64,000 bases of DNA from Phytophthora sp. 'mugwort' (Eukaryota; Oomycota; Peronosporomycetes; Peronosporales; Peronosporaceae), in NCBI GenBank assembly GCA_033558025.1, contig JAUCEF010000012.1, positions 2,170,001 to 2,234,000 on the forward strand, given 5' to 3'. The notes under the pieces were generated by a model. The model did not search any database, was not told the DNA's origin, and saw only the letters and a list, made by a program, of their open reading frames with translations. A program made the position numbers and the translations under genes. Of this stretch, positions 34,167 to 46,435 are shown piece after piece. Within the stretch, counting starts at the first letter, position 1. The number at the start of each line of letters is the position of its first letter.

Positions 34167-37100
34167 TCAATGCGAACACGCGTGGATTCCGAGGGACGCC
34201 GTCAGATCCGTGTGGCGCGGTCCTGGCAGTGCCTTGGTCATGATGTCCGCCAGCATGATTGAAGTCTCGCAGTACTCGAGCTTGACTTCGCCGCGCTTGA
34301 CCTCATCACGGATGTGATGGTACTTGATGTCGATGTGCTTGGCGCGACCATGGTTCACTGGGTTCTTCGTCATCTTGATGCACGACTGGTTGTCTTCGCG
34401 GATCTTGAGCTCGGGTCCAGTCTCGTTGGCAGCCGCCAAAATCTCGCATAGCAGGCGATGAATCCACTTGCCTTCTTGGATCGCCAGACTGAGCGCGATG
34501 TATTCCGCCTCGCTCGTAGACAGCGAAACACTTGACTGCTTCTTGCTTCCCCAGCTCACTGGCGCACCCATCAGCATGAACGTGTAGCCGGAAGTCGACT
34601 TGCGGTCCGCGAGGTCGCCAGCCCAGTCCGCATCCGAATACCCACGAAAGTCGATCTTGTTGCCTGGCTTGAAACAGATTCCATGCGTCTTGGTGCCTTG
34701 TAGATAGCGAAAAATGCGCTTGACCGCAACCCAGTGTTCCTCTTGGGGGTTCTCCATGAAGCGCGATACATAGCCTACTGCGTACGCGATATCCGGGCGA
34801 GTAGCAGTCATCAAGTGCATGAGGGCACCCACAGCTTCGCGAAACGGAGCGTTCACCTTGGTCGCTGCGTCACTTGGAACCAGTCGAGTGCTCATGTCTA
34901 CCGGACTCACCACAGCCTTGCACTCGTCCATACCGAAACGCTTCAGGATATCATCCACATAACGCCGCTGGCACATCGTCACGCTGCCGTCCGGGCCATC
35001 CACCAGCTCGATTCCAAGGACGAACACACACTTGCCACTGTCAGTCATTTCGAAGCGTGTCTTGAGGTCGTTCTTCGTGCGTGAGATCAGCTCGGGTGAA
35101 CTTCCGGTGACCAACACATCGTCCACGTAGACCAGCACGAGCACACAGTGGCCATCGACAACCTTGATGTAGAGGCACGGGTCGAAGGCTGAAACTTGAA
35201 AACCGATAGAACACACGAATTCGTCGAAGGTCTCGTTCCATACGCGCGAAGCTTGCTTGAGACCGTAAATCGCCTTGACCAATTCCAGGCAGTCGAAATC
35301 ACCATCCAGCTCGACGCCTTCAGGAACCACGCAGAACACCAACTCCTTCATGACGCCGTACAGAAATGCCGTTACCACGTCGAGTTGGTCGAGGGGCCAG
35401 TCGAAATACTTGGCAATCGCGATGACCATGCGCAGCGTCACGTACTTGACCACGGGCGAGAACGTCTCCGTGTAGTCGATGCCGTACTTTTGCTTGAAAC
35501 CCTTGGCCACCAGGCGCGCCTTGTACTTCTCGATCGATCCGTCGGCTTTGCGCTTAATCTTGAACACCCACTTGGTACCGATGGCGCTTTGCCCGCTGGG
35601 CAACTTGGCAGCACGAAACACACCACGAAGTCGCATCGACTTTAACTCAGCACGAATCGCCTTGCGCCAGTGCAATTGGTCCGGGCCGTTGACCGCTTCT
35701 TGGAATGTCGACGGCTCCGATAAGTCCACGGCTGCTTCGACCGCGTTGGCACTTGCACGCCAAAACACAGATGGAGTCGATTCTTCATCTTGGTCTCCAG
35801 ACTTTTCTTCTTCATCTGCGTCTGTTCGGTGCGAAGGGGAGTCGTTCGGTGCACTTGCTTCTTCCAGTCCAGGTCGATGACGCACAGCGCGCGGTCTTCT
35901 GGCAGCTTCATCTTCGTCACTCGGGCGGCTCTTGCGCTTCCCTGCCTGTTTGTACTCCGTCTGGCGCGGACCATCATCGTCGATGTCGAGCGAGTCGAAG
36001 TCCAGGTCGTCGACATCTTCATCAGAAATCGACGGTGAAAATCCAAAGGTTGATTCATCGAAGTTGACATCGCGACTGATGACCACCTGCCCCGCCTCGA
36101 TGTCATAAAGTCGATACGCCTTGGACACTTCTTCGTAACCCAGAAACAATCCGGCGCGAGCCTTGGGATCCCACTTGAGTCGCTTCTCCTTCGGAGTCAG
36201 GATGTACGTCCGACAGCCGAAAACACGCATGTGCTTCACACTCGGCTTGGACTTGTAGACGATCTCGAACGGAGTCTTGTGCTCGATCTTGGGTGACGGC
36301 AGGCGGTTCTTCACATAGATGGCCGTCATCGCCGCCTCAGCCCAGAAACACTTGTCCAGCTTGGCGTGATGCAACATGCTGCGGCCGATCGTGACGATAG
36401 TTCGGATGGCTCGCTCTGCCGTGCCGTTCGTCTGGTGCGCGTACGGAACCGTGGTTTGCTGCTCGATGCCTTCGTCTTCGTAAAAATCCTTGAGCGAGTT
36501 AGTCGCAAACTCACGAGCTCCGTCGTGCCGCACAAACTTGACCTTCTTGCCGAACTGCGTCTGCACCTTCATGATGTATGTCTTGATGCAGTCTTCACTT
36601 TCCGACTTGGCACGCAGACAGAAACCCTTCATGCATCCGCTGGCTTCGTCCACGATCAGGAGCAGGTACTTGCTACCGCCAAGCGAGTTTTCCTCCATGG
36701 GTCCGCAGATGTCAAAGTGGAGCAGCTCAAATGTGTCGTAGCGACGCTTGTCACGGTTGCTTGGGAATGGTTTTTGGACCATTTTGCCTTGCTGGCAACC
36801 ACGACACACACTTGGTCCACTCGACTTGGAAGGTGCTTTCGCGTCCTTGATCATCTTGGTGTCGACCATCTTGCGAAGAACCTCGACTGGAGCGTGACCC
36901 ATACGCGCGTGCAAATCGACCGTCCTTCCACTTGTCGCCGCATTTGCCGATCGCTGAGGTGTGCGAAGCCAGTAGAGTCCGTCCACGAGATCCGCCGTCG
37001 CCACCACTTGATTCGAGTCCTTGCGCGAAACGTGCATCTCAGTGCCGTCAAATACCACTTGGAACTTGCCATGCTTGTTTATCTGCGGCACTGAAAGCAG

Positions 37101-38207
37101 ATTCTTGCTCATATTTGGCACGTAAAGCGCGTTCTTGATCTCGATCTCGCGCTCGTCGCCGTTAGGCAGGACCACTCTTTCCACGATGGTCCCCACACCC
37201 TTGATGGCAGCCTTGTTGCCATCGGCCACCGAAAGTTCGCCTTCACTTCGCTCGATTAAATTGGCGAACTTGGACTTGTCGTTGCAAATATGGTGCGTGG
37301 CACCGCTGTCGACCGCCCACATCCCGGACACATTCTTGTCCGTCGAAACTCCACATTCCAGGGAAACCGCGAACGCCACTCGATCGTAGTCGTTGTCGTA
37401 GCCGTCGCTGTCGTTTCTCCACTGGATGTTGTTGGCCCCGCGTCCACGGCCGTTGCCGCCGCGTCTTGGCCCTCTGTTCTCGTCCTTCTGCTTGGTCCAG
37501 CACTTGTCAATGACATGCCCCAATTTTCCGCAGTACGTGCATTGGCGAGGCTCACGGTCGGTGTTGAACGCCTTGGCCGCGTTCTCAGTCTTCACCGTCG
37601 CCGTCTTCTCGCCTTGTCGCTTGATGTGCTCGTTCGTGAGCACCTTCACAACGTCTTGCGACCGCAGTTCAGCGCTGCTCATCTCCAAGTTCAGCACGAC
37701 GTTCTCGTAGCTCTTGGGGAGGCTGCGCAACAAGCAGATCGCCACGTCCTCGTCCTCCATCTTGGCACCGATGCTGCTGAGCTTGGCGCTGATGTTGAGG
37801 ACCTCGTTGCAATGATGCAACACATTGCCGCCTTCCGACATCTCCATGCTGAAGAGTTGGCGCTTCAGGTAGATGCGTCCAGCCTTCTGCGATCCACCGT
37901 ACAGCGTCTTCAAGCGCGTCCACGCGATCCATGCTTCCTCGCAGTCATCGACCACATGATGGTAGTCGGCGTCCATGTGAAGCAACATCAGTCCAGAAGC
38001 GATGTTGCTCGACTTGACATACTCGTCCTTGGCCCGGGAGTCCGTAAAGGATGGAGACGTTTCCCGATTCACCACATGCCACGTCGACTTGGTCAGGAAC
38101 ACGCCACGCATGTAGCGGTTCCACGTCGCGTAGTTGTCTCCGTTGAACTTGTCGATGGAGACCTTGGTCGAGACGTCTTGGGCAGAGGACATGGTGCTTG
38201 GGCTCAT
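34167..38207 (-). CDS. gag-pol: A-gamma Gag-Pol polyprotein, intact frame
   Basis: The frame has 1346 codons and the same domain order and catalytic residues as A-beta: CCHC knuckle, DSGA, DD35E integrase, YVDD, RNase H DAD/E/D. By eye its private residues agree with truncated A2 (IQWRND, ERSEGE, SLKDF), so alpha and gamma are closer to each other than to beta. ATG 38207 lies in the primer-binding site. No stop or frameshift is seen. Confidence 0.95.
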   Translation of the reverse strand: MSPSTMSSAQDVSTKVSIDKFNGDNYATWNRYMRGVFLTKSTWHVVNRETSPSFTDSRAKDEYVKSSNIASGLMLLHMDADYHHVVDDCEEAWIAWTRLKTLYGGSQKAGRIYLKRQLFSMEMSEGGNVLHHCNEVLNISAKLSSIGAKMEDEDVAICLLRSLPKSYENVVLNLEMSSAELRSQDVVKVLTNEHIKRQGEKTATVKTENAAKAFNTDREPRQCTYCGKLGHVIDKCWTKQKDENRGPRRGGNGRGRGANNIQWRNDSDGYDNDYDRVAFAVSLECGVSTDKNVSGMWAVDSGATHHICNDKSKFANLIERSEGELSVADGNKAAIKGVGTIVERVVLPNGDEREIEIKNALYVPNMSKNLLSVPQINKHGKFQVVFDGTEMHVSRKDSNQVVATADLVDGLYWLRTPQRSANAATSGRTVDLHARMGHAPVEVLRKMVDTKMIKDAKAPSKSSGPSVCRGCQQGKMVQKPFPSNRDKRRYDTFELLHFDICGPMEENSLGGSKYLLLIVDEASGCMKGFCLRAKSESEDCIKTYIMKVQTQFGKKVKFVRHDGAREFATNSLKDFYEDEGIEQQTTVPYAHQTNGTAERAIRTIVTIGRSMLHHAKLDKCFWAEAAMTAIYVKNRLPSPKIEHKTPFEIVYKSKPSVKHMRVFGCRTYILTPKEKRLKWDPKARAGLFLGYEEVSKAYRLYDIEAGQVVISRDVNFDESTFGFSPSISDEDVDDLDFDSLDIDDDGPRQTEYKQAGKRKSRPSDEDEAARRPRAVRHRPGLEEASAPNDSPSHRTDADEEEKSGDQDEESTPSVFWRASANAVEAAVDLSEPSTFQEAVNGPDQLHWRKAIRAELKSMRLRGVFRAAKLPSGQSAIGTKWVFKIKRKADGSIEKYKARLVAKGFKQKYGIDYTETFSPVVKYVTLRMVIAIAKYFDWPLDQLDVVTAFLYGVMKELVFCVVPEGVELDGDFDCLELVKAIYGLKQASRVWNETFDEFVCSIGFQVSAFDPCLYIKVVDGHCVLVLVYVDDVLVTGSSPELISRTKNDLKTRFEMTDSGKCVFVLGIELVDGPDGSVTMCQRRYVDDILKRFGMDECKAVVSPVDMSTRLVPSDAATKVNAPFREAVGALMHLMTATRPDIAYAVGYVSRFMENPQEEHWVAVKRIFRYLQGTKTHGICFKPGNKIDFRGYSDADWAGDLADRKSTSGYTFMLMGAPVSWGSKKQSSVSLSTSEAEYIALSLAIQEGKWIHRLLCEILAAANETGPELKIREDNQSCIKMTKNPVNHGRAKHIDIKYHHIRDEVKRGEVKLEYCETSIMLADIMTKALPGPRHTDLTASLGIHACSH

Positions 38208-38211
38208 AACC

Positions 38212-38554
38212 TGATAAAGGTGTTGAGGTCTTGAAGCGAGGCTTGGATTGAGCGGAGGGAGTTCTGCACTTGGGTGCGGGGACCGGAGTGAAGACCACTT
38301 GAGCTGAAGAAGGAAGATTCGAAAGTGATTGATTTATCGGAGCTTACACTACCTAGTCTACCACATAGATATGCAGCCCTGCATCCAATCATTTGGTGCA
38401 TCCAATCACCAACACTCCGCACTCGTCCAATCATCCTACTCGTCTAATCATCGGTTGCGTAAACAACGTACCGTAAACATCGCGGGATCGTGTTGGACCG
38501 GTTCGGGTTAACCGGTTACTGGTACACAGTACCAAAACCCGGCAACCCTCAATA
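38212..38554 (-). repeat. LTR1, 5' LTR of A-gamma
   Basis: 343 bp, reading like 12351-12693 and followed on its outer side by GAAGGCAAG of an oppositely oriented A fragment. Confidence 0.93.
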
Positions 38555-38863
38555 GAAGGCAAGTGGATTCATCGCCTGCTATGCGAGATTTTGGCGGCTG
38601 CCAACGAGACTGGACCCGAGCTCAAGATCCGCGAAGACAACCAGTCGTGCATCAAGATGACGAAGAACCCAGTGAACCATGGTCGCGCCAAGCACATCGA
38701 CATCAAGTACCATCACATCCGTGATGAGGTCAAGCGCGGCGAAGTCAAGCTCGAGTACTGCGAGACTTCAATCATGCTGGCGGACATCATGACCAAGGCA
38801 CTGCCAGGACCGCGCCACACGGATCTGACGGCGTCCCTCGGAATCCACGCGTGTTCGCATTGA
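38555..38863 (+). pseudogene. Family A RNase H C-terminal fragment (core gamma)
   Basis: Mirror of 21538-21846: EGKWIHRLL to the ACSH end, with LKIRED and KRGEVK residues. Confidence 0.9.
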
Positions 38864-38870
38864 GGGGGCG

Positions 38871-39209
38871 TATTGAGGGTTGCCGGGTTTTGGTACTGTG
38901 TACCAGTAACCGGTTAACCCGAACCGGTCCAACACGATCCCGCGATGTTTACGGTAAGTTGTTTACGCCACTGATGATTAGACGAGTAGGATGATTGGAC
39001 GAACACCGGTGAGTGATGGTTGATTAGATGCACTAGGTGATAGGACGCAGGGTCGCGTGTCTATAACAGTAGGGTGTAAGCTCCAACAATTCAATCACTT
39101 TCGAATCTTATTCTACCCCTCAAGTGCCTTCGCTCCGGTCCCGCCGTCTGCGACGTCCCTCCCTCCGCTTTCGTACAAGCTTCGTGTCCAAGATCCATAC
39201 CTTTCATCA
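38871..39209 (+). repeat. LTR2, right outer LTR of core gamma
   Basis: This 339-bp LTR has ACACCGGTG together with the ATCTTATTC variant, and is followed by GAAGC and an RT-RNase H fragment. Confidence 0.93.
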
Positions 39210-39987
39210 GAAGCGTTTCGGTATGGACGAGTGCAAGGCTGTGGTGAGTCCGGTAGACATGAGCACTCGACTGGTTCCAAGTGACGCAGCGACCAAGGTG
39301 AACGCTCCGTTTCGCGAAGCTGTGGGTGCCCTCATGCACTTGATGACTGCTACTCGCCCGGATATCGCGTACGCAGTAGGCTATGTATCGCGCTTCATGG
39401 AGAACCCCCAAGAGGAACACTGGGTTGCGGTCAAGCGCATTTTTCGCTATCTACAAGGCACCAAGACGCATGGAATCTGTTTCAAGCCAGGCAACAAGAT
39501 CGACTTTCGTGGGTATTCGGATGCGGACTGGGCTGGCGACCTCGCGGACCGCAAGTCGACTTCCGGCTACACGTTCATGCTGATGGGTGCGCCAGTGAGC
39601 TGGGGAAGCAAGAAGCAGTCAAGTGTTTCGCTGTCTACGAGCGAGGCGGAATACATCGCACTCAGTCTGGCGATCCAAGAAGGCAAGTGGATTCATCGCC
39701 TGCTATGCGAGATTTTGGCGGCTGCCAACGAGACTGGACCCGAGCTCAAGATCCGCGAAGACAACCAGTCGTGCATCAAGATGACGAAGAACCCAGTGAA
39801 CCATGGTCGCGCCAAGCACATCGACATCAAGTACCATCACATCCGTGATGAGGTCAAGCGCGGCGAAGTCAAGCTCGAGTACTGCGAGACTTCAATCATG
39901 CTGGCGGACATCATGACCAAGGCACTGCCAGGACCGCGCCACATGGATCTGACGGCGTCCCTCGGAATCCACGCGTGTTCGCATTGA
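39210..39987 (+). pseudogene. Family A RT end plus RNase H fragment (first tandem unit)
   Basis: Copy of 13345-14122; open to the stop at 39987. Followed by an LTR that starts TATTAAGGG. Confidence 0.92.
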
Positions 39988-39994
39988 GGGGGCG

Positions 39995-40332
39995 TATTAA
40001 GGGTGCCGGGTTTTGGTACTGTGTACCAGTAACCGGTTAACCCGAACCGGTCCAACACGATCCCGCGATGTTTACGGTAAGTTGTTTACGCCACTGATGA
40101 TTAGACGAGTAGGATGATTGGACGAACACCGGTGAGTGATGGTTGATTAGATGCACTAGGTGATAGGACGCAGGGTCGCGTGTCTATAACAGTAGGGTGT
40201 AAGCTCCAACAATTCAATCACTTTCGAATCTTATTCTACCCCTCAAGTGCCTTCGCTCCGGTCCCGCCGTCTGCGACGTCCCTCCCTCCGCTTTCGTACA
40301 AGCTTCGTGTCCAAGATCCATACCTTTCATCA
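39995..40332 (+). repeat. LTR with an LTR1-like start and an LTR2 body
   Basis: This 338-bp LTR begins TATTAAGGGTGCC, as do LTR1 copies in the M2 units apart from a lost T, then reads as LTR2 to TTTCATCA. It is the spacer between two tandem fragments. Confidence 0.88.
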
Positions 40333-41110
40333 GAAGCGTTTCGGTATGGACGAGTGCAAGGCTGTGGTGAGTCCGGTAGACATGAGCACTCGACTGGTTC
40401 CAAGTGACGCAGCGACCAAGGTGAACGCTCCGTTTCGCGAAGCTGTGGGTGCCCTCATGCACTTGATGACTGCTACTCGCCCGGATATCGCGTACGCAGT
40501 AGGCTATGTATCGCGCTTCATGGAGAACCCCCAAGAGGAACACTGGGTTGCGGTCAAGCGCATTTTTCGCTATCTACAAGGCACCAAGACGCATGGAATC
40601 TGTTTCAAGCCAGGCAACAAGATCGACTTTCGTGGGTATTCGGATGCGGACTGGGCTGGCGACCTCGCGGACCGCAAGTCGACTTCCGGCTACACGTTCA
40701 TGCTGATGGGTGCGCCAGTGAGCTGGGGAAGCAAGAAGCAGTCAAGTGTTTCGTTGTCTACGAGCGAGGCGGAATACATCGCGCTCAGTCTGGCGATCCA
40801 AGAAGGCAAGTGGATTCATCGCCTGCTATGCGAGATTTTGGCGGCTGCCAACGAGACTGGACCCGAGCTCAAGATCCGCGAAGACAACCAGTCGTGCATC
40901 AAGATGACGAAGAACCCAGTGAACCATGGTCGCGCCAAGCACATCGACATCAAGTACCATCACATCCGTGATGAGGTCAAGCGCGGCGAAGTCAAGCTCG
41001 AGTACTGCGAGACTTCAATCATGCTGGCGGACATCATGACCAAGGCACTGCCAGGACCGCGCCACATGGATCTGACGGCGTCCCTCGGAATCCACGCGTG
41101 TTCGCATTGA
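40333..41110 (+). pseudogene. Family A RT end plus RNase H fragment (second tandem unit)
   Basis: Repeats 39210-39987 at a distance of 1,123 bp with only a few base differences (TCGTTGTCT for TCGCTGTCT). Confidence 0.92.
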
Positions 41111-41117
41111 GGGGGCG

Positions 41118-41451
41118 TATTAAGGGTGCCGGGTTTTGGTACTGTGTACCAGTAACCGGTTAACCCGAACCGGTCCAACACGATCCCGCGATGTTTACGG
41201 TACGTTGTTTACGCAACCGATGATTAGACGAGTAGGATGATTGGACGAGTGCGGAGTGTTGGTGATTGGATGCACTAGGTGATAGGACGCAGGGTCGCGT
41301 GTCTATAACAGTAGGGTGTAAGCTCCAACAATTCAATCACTTTCGAATCTTCATTCTACCCCTCAAGTGCCTTCGCTCCGGTCCCGCCGTCTGCGACGTC
41401 CCTCCCTCCGCTTCGTACAAGCTTCGTGTCCAAGATCCATACCTTTCATCA
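41118..41451 (+). repeat. Mosaic LTR (LTR1 front, LTR2 back)
   Basis: This 334-bp LTR is the counterpart of 14130-14464, with the same switch at GATGCAC (41269-41275), but starts TATTAAGGGTGCC. B1 copy 3 follows at AGTGG. Confidence 0.88.
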
Positions 41452-44400
41452 AGTGGCACATGGCTGGTCGACTCGGGTGCGACGCAGCACATGGCGCACT
41501 CCAAGAAGTTCATGAGAAACTACAAGGCCTTCACTCCGGTCGACGTGCGTCTCGCAGACGACGGTGTGGTTCAAGCGATCGGCAGCGGCGACATTGTGAT
41601 GGAGATGAAGACGCCTCGTGGTATCAAGAAGGGTGTGCTCACGAACGTGTGGCACATTCCCAAGCTAACGCGCAACCTCTTCTCGATCGGGCGTTTCACC
41701 AAGGACGTCGGGTCAGTGACCTTCGACAGCGACGGATGCTTCATCGCGCTGAAGGGGATGAAGTGCACGATAGGTGCGCGTGACGGCAAGCTGTTCAAGC
41801 TGTGCATGACGCCCGTGCGCCTGGACGAAGCGAATTCGGCGAGTCCGAACGGGAGCCAAGGGGACACCAAGTCGTACCTCTGGCACCTTCGACTAGGCCA
41901 CATCGGTCACGCTGGGCTCGACGCCATCGTCAAGAAGAAGCTCAGCGTCGGCATTGATCTCGGATCCGCGAGCAAGTGGGAGACGTGCGACGGATGCGCG
42001 CTCGGCAAGCAGACGCGATTGAGTTTCGAATCGACATCGCCCAAGCGTGCCAATGAACTACTGGAGGTAGTGCACAGTGACGTATGCGGGCCCATGCGCA
42101 CGCCGACGTTTGGCGGCAAGCGCTACTTCGTCACCTTTATCGACGACAAGTCCCGCTACTGCGTGGTGTACCTGGTGAAGAACAAGTGGGAGGTGGCCGA
42201 CAAGTTCGCGCACTTTGTGGCGTTTGCGGAAACACAGACCGGCAAGCGCGTCAAGGAGCTTCGCAGTGACAACGGTGGTGAGTACAAATCCGACAAAATG
42301 GCCAAGTTTTGCAGCAAGCGCGGCATCGTGCAGAAGTTCACGCCGCCATACACGCCGCAGCTCAACGGAATCGCGGAGCGCATGAACCGGACGCTAGTTG
42401 AATGCGCGCGGTGCATGCTGGAGCACGCGAGTCTGTCCAAGGCATACTGGGGCGAAGCAGTCATGACGGCTATGTTCCTGCGCAACCGCTGTCCGACACA
42501 TGCGCTTGACAACGATAAGTCTCCGTACGAGCTGTGGACTGCCAAGAAACCATTGCTGGCCAACCTCAAAGTCTTCGGTTGCCACGCCTACGTGCATGTG
42601 GCGAAAGAGAAGCGAACCAAGCTGGATGCGCGATCGGTGCGATGCAGGTTCCTGGGGTACTCGGACCACGAGAAAGCGTATCGGTTCGAGGAGATCGAGA
42701 GTGGTCGCGTGCTGGTGAGCCGCGATGCACAGTTCATGGAAGACGTCTTCGACGGTGGAAGACGCGACTACAAACCCAAGGAGGCGCTGGTGGACCTTCA
42801 AGATGCGGAAGAAGGCACCACGGACAAAGATGAACAGTCGGCATCGGACGACGAAGATGAAGAGACTGCGCGGGATGATGAATTCTTGCCCGGCAGCAAG
42901 AGACACCCGCGGACACAGTCGCTGGAGGAAGCGGTGGAGACCCCGAGTGCCAAGCGATACGCGTCAGAGAATCGACGCCAAGGCCTGGATGAGATGTCTG
43001 CCATGGCTCGAGACAACGACAAGAGCTTCGAGGCGGCGTACGTCGTGGATTCAGTGGGAGAAATGCCGACCACGTTCAAGTCGGCGATGGAATCCAGCGA
43101 CGCACGCAAATGGAAGGAGGCCTGCGACTCGGAGTACGACTCGCTGCGCAAGAACGACACATGGGACGTGGTACCGCTGCCCAAGGGACGCAAGGCCATC
43201 GGCTGTCGATGGGTCTTTCGCGTGAAGGAGAACCAAGCCGGCGAGATCGAACGATACAAGGCGCGCCTGGTGGCTAAGGGTTTTTCGCAGAAGCACGGCA
43301 TCGACTACGACGAGACCTTCGCGCCCGTGGCCAAGTTCACGTCCATCCGAATCGTGCTAGCGATGGCTGCCAAGTACGGGCTCAAGCTGCACCAGATGGA
43401 CGTTAAGACAGCCTTTCTTAACGGCGTCCTGGATGAAGACATCTACATGCAGCAGCCGGACGGATACATAAGCGAAGGACGCCCGGATCATGTGTGCAAG
43501 CTCAAGCGCGCGCTCTACGGTCTCAAGCAGTCGCCGCGCATGTGGAACCACACCATCGACGATTTCATGCTCAAGCTGGACTTCGACAAGTGCGAGACCG
43601 ACCACTGCGTCTACGTCAAGCGCAACGGCGACAGCATGGTGCTCGTGGTGCTGTACGTGGACGACCTGGTGATTGCGAGCAGTGATGACGACATGCTCAA
43701 GGCAACCAAGAGCGCACTAAGCAAGCGGTTCGAGATGACGGACCTAGGCGAGCTGAGCTACTTTCTCGGAATGGAGATCAAGCAAGACATTAAGGCTGGT
43801 GAGGTGACGATGCGGCAGACCAAGTTCGCGCGGAGCATCCTGAGCAAGTTCAGCATGGAGAACAGCAAGCCCGTGAAAACGCCGCAGGACCCCGGACTCA
43901 AGCTGACCAAGGCTATGTGCGACGGCGGGTGCAAGCATGATGATACCATGGCAGGCGTGCCTTACCGGAACGCCGTGGGCTGCCTCATGTACTTGATGGT
44001 GGGCACCCGACCGGATCTGGCTGCGGCAGTGGGCACACTGAGTCAGTTCGCTGCAGACCCATGCCCCACGCACTGGCAAGCACTCAAGCGCGTCCTCCGC
44101 TACATCCAAGGCACGGCGACGTACGGCATCGAGTTTCGCACCAAGGACCAAGACGGCGTCTGCGGCTACTCGGATGCGGACTGGGCGGGTGATGTGGAGT
44201 CGCGCCGCAGCAGAGCGGATACGCGTTCATAATGAGCGGTGGATGCGTGAGCTGGCGCAGCAAGAAGCAGAGGACGGTGGCACTATCGTCGACGGAAGCC
44301 GAGTACATGGCGCTATCGGAGGCAACACAGGAGGCCGTGTGGGTCAAGGCGTTTCTGTGCGAGATAGGCGAAACCACAGAGGGCAAGGCGATCAAGATCT

Positions 44401-44690
44401 ACGAAGACAACCAAGGATCCATCGCGCTTGCCAAGAATCCCGAGTTTCACAAGCGTACCAAGCATATCGACATTCGCTACCACTTCGTGCGCGAGAAGGT
44501 CGAGGACGGAGAAGTGGTGCTCGAGTACTGTCCGACGCAAGACATGCTGGCGGACCTGATGACCAAGCCCATTCCAGCGGCGCAGTTCGACTGTCTCCGG
44601 AGCAAGCTCGGCATCGAAGCACCGAAGGCTATCGAGTCGAGTGGGAGTGTTGTCAAGGAGACGCCTCGAGCAGCTGCTGTATACCGGTAG
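41452..44690 (+). pseudogene. B1 copy 3: copia protease-integrase-RT-RNase H, frameshifted
   Basis: Same layout as copy 1. The main frame ends at 44232 because of the shared one-base loss near 44209-44216; RNase H continues in another frame 44232-44690. It agrees with copy 2 at some sites (ALKGMK, SASDDEDEETARDDE) and with copy 1 at others (KQDIK, no loss at the copy 2 site). Confidence 0.93.
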
Positions 44691-44960
44691 GATACCGGTA
44701 TGACCTTCACTCAGTGGCACCTCAATCACTCCGGCGATTACGGGACGATGATTACGATGCACGTGGGTACAAGATTGTGGGTACAAGATGGGCATCGACG
44801 TGGCGCTCTGCGATTGGCTGAAGTAACCCAGTATCCAGTAGAGAATCCAGTAGAGTGTACCCAGTAGGTAGAACTGTAGGCTTAGAGGTAGCAAGGAGTT
44901 TGCGAACTAAGGACCTAAATCAATCACTTTGCATTTTGCCATCAAGTGACCAAGCCTTTT
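44691..44960 (+). repeat. B1 copy 3 3' LTR-like tail
   Basis: Matches the copy 1 tail with AACCCAGTATCC for AGCTCAGTATCC near 44826; ends at CCAAGCCTTTT. Confidence 0.7.
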
Positions 44961-45184
44961 AGATCAATCTCGAACTGTTCTGCGCCTAACTCGTGGAAGT
45001 GCTGATAGATGGCTAAGTTGCGGTATTTGCCTTTGAGCTGGCCTTTAGCACCCGACTGCCAGCGCTTCTTTAGTGGATCTGTAGTAGAGCCGACATAGAC
45101 GATCGACACGTCGTTGTTCAAGACCTGGTAAACTCGCCCTTTCATTGTATATACTAATAATTCCTTGTCTGAATTTAGGGACAA
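44961..45184 (-). pseudogene. GIY-YIG-like ORF, third copy
   Basis: Identical by eye to the other two copies, with the same truncation by the B1 tail. Confidence 0.5.
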
Positions 45185-46173
45185 ATATGTTGAGTCTGAT
45201 ATAGATAATGAACACCTCTAGTTGAAAGCCAATTAATTTAAAACAGACAAAAATGTTGAGTCCGATATAGATCACAATGAGTACATTAACTTTTCTAAAA
45301 CATATACTCCGTCTTCAAGGCCGATTGGTGCTACTGCCTGTGGCTGTATGAGCAAGGAATATTCGCGCCAGACTCAGAGATCGCTCGCTTCCTCTCCGCT
45401 CAGTTCCGATGGCATAGACCAGGTGGATCAACTGTCGATCGACAGACCCGCCATTAGTAAGATTTTCATCTGGCTTGTGACCATCCAGTGCACGACGGTA
45501 GAGTACCATCCGCGTGGCTCGCTCCCAACTTTGTATATTTTTTGTGCCGCGTCGCCCGCGCTCCTATCGTCCAGGTTTGTCTTTGTTTGGGAATTCGATG
45601 ACACGAGTGATGTCATCACGGTATCGCTACCGAGCCGGTGTCTCGTTATCATTTTATGCAGCCGTCTGCATTCGGATGACGCGGGTGACGCCGCTATGAC
45701 ATGGCTATGACACGAGTAATGTCATCACGATATCGGCACTTAGAAGCATTCTACTCCTATTCAGAATGAGTAAATCAATCTATGACACCACTCTCTCTTA
45801 TAAATATATATATAAAAGAGAGAGATGGGGGTACAGTATTCCCCAAGAGATAGAAAAATAAGAAGGGTTTGCGGAGCCGAAAGTGGAGACATGGCGTCAT
45901 CGTGATATTGAGTAGCATGAGGAAGGGGTAGAGTCCTCGTGAGTAGCAATATCCGCGTGTCATGCCGCGTGTCAATGCTCTGTCACGTCTGTCATCCGGT
46001 GTCATTGCTAGCCTATAATCCTGTATTATAAATAAGAGGCCCTTTCACAACTGATAAGTTCGCACGTCTTTTAGATTCGTACCTATCGGCGTCAGATTAT
46101 GAAATTCCCTGCCTAAGTACGAAGTCAGGCTCTGACTTTCAGCCGATCGTGTGAATTTCTCACACTTTGCGAG
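45185..46173. other. Third copy of the non-copia segment
   Basis: Follows copy 1 (18198-19186) rather than copy 2: no extra G run near 45503, short palindrome at 45791-45824. TATAAATA is at 46027-46034. No gene is supported. Confidence 0.6.
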
Positions 46174-46435
46174 ATGCCGCTCCCCGACGTCGAGCTCTAC
46201 CTGAACGTCAACCTGCTCCCGGCGGTGCAGTGTCCAGGCAACCACCCGAGCAGCCCCAAGCGCATCAAGGCCACGTTCCAGCCAGCATATTGCCACCTGC
46301 ACGGCAACAACCAGGATCCGCACGGATGGGCTTACATCACTCACGACGAGGTCGCCTCCTGACGGGCGCCTGCCGCCAGGAGTGGAGTCACGACTGCCTG
46401 GACGAGTTGATGGCGCGCGATCTGCAGGTCCAGAT
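46174..46435 (+). pseudogene. Unrecognised ORF start, third copy
   Basis: Same as 19187-19448, cut at the same base by LTR1 at 46436. Confidence 0.4.

Larger units (their letters stand above)
33821..38554 (-). mobile_element. A-gamma: full-length family A element, mirror image of A-beta
   Basis: The element is 4,734 bp with 5' LTR1 (38212-38554) and 3' LTR2 (33821-34159). Every boundary reflects onto A-beta about position 30200.5, and the two are the same length. Flanks are CCTTC (5' side) and GAAGC (3' side), again not a duplication. Like beta it combines an intact frame with unmatched LTRs. Confidence 0.93.
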
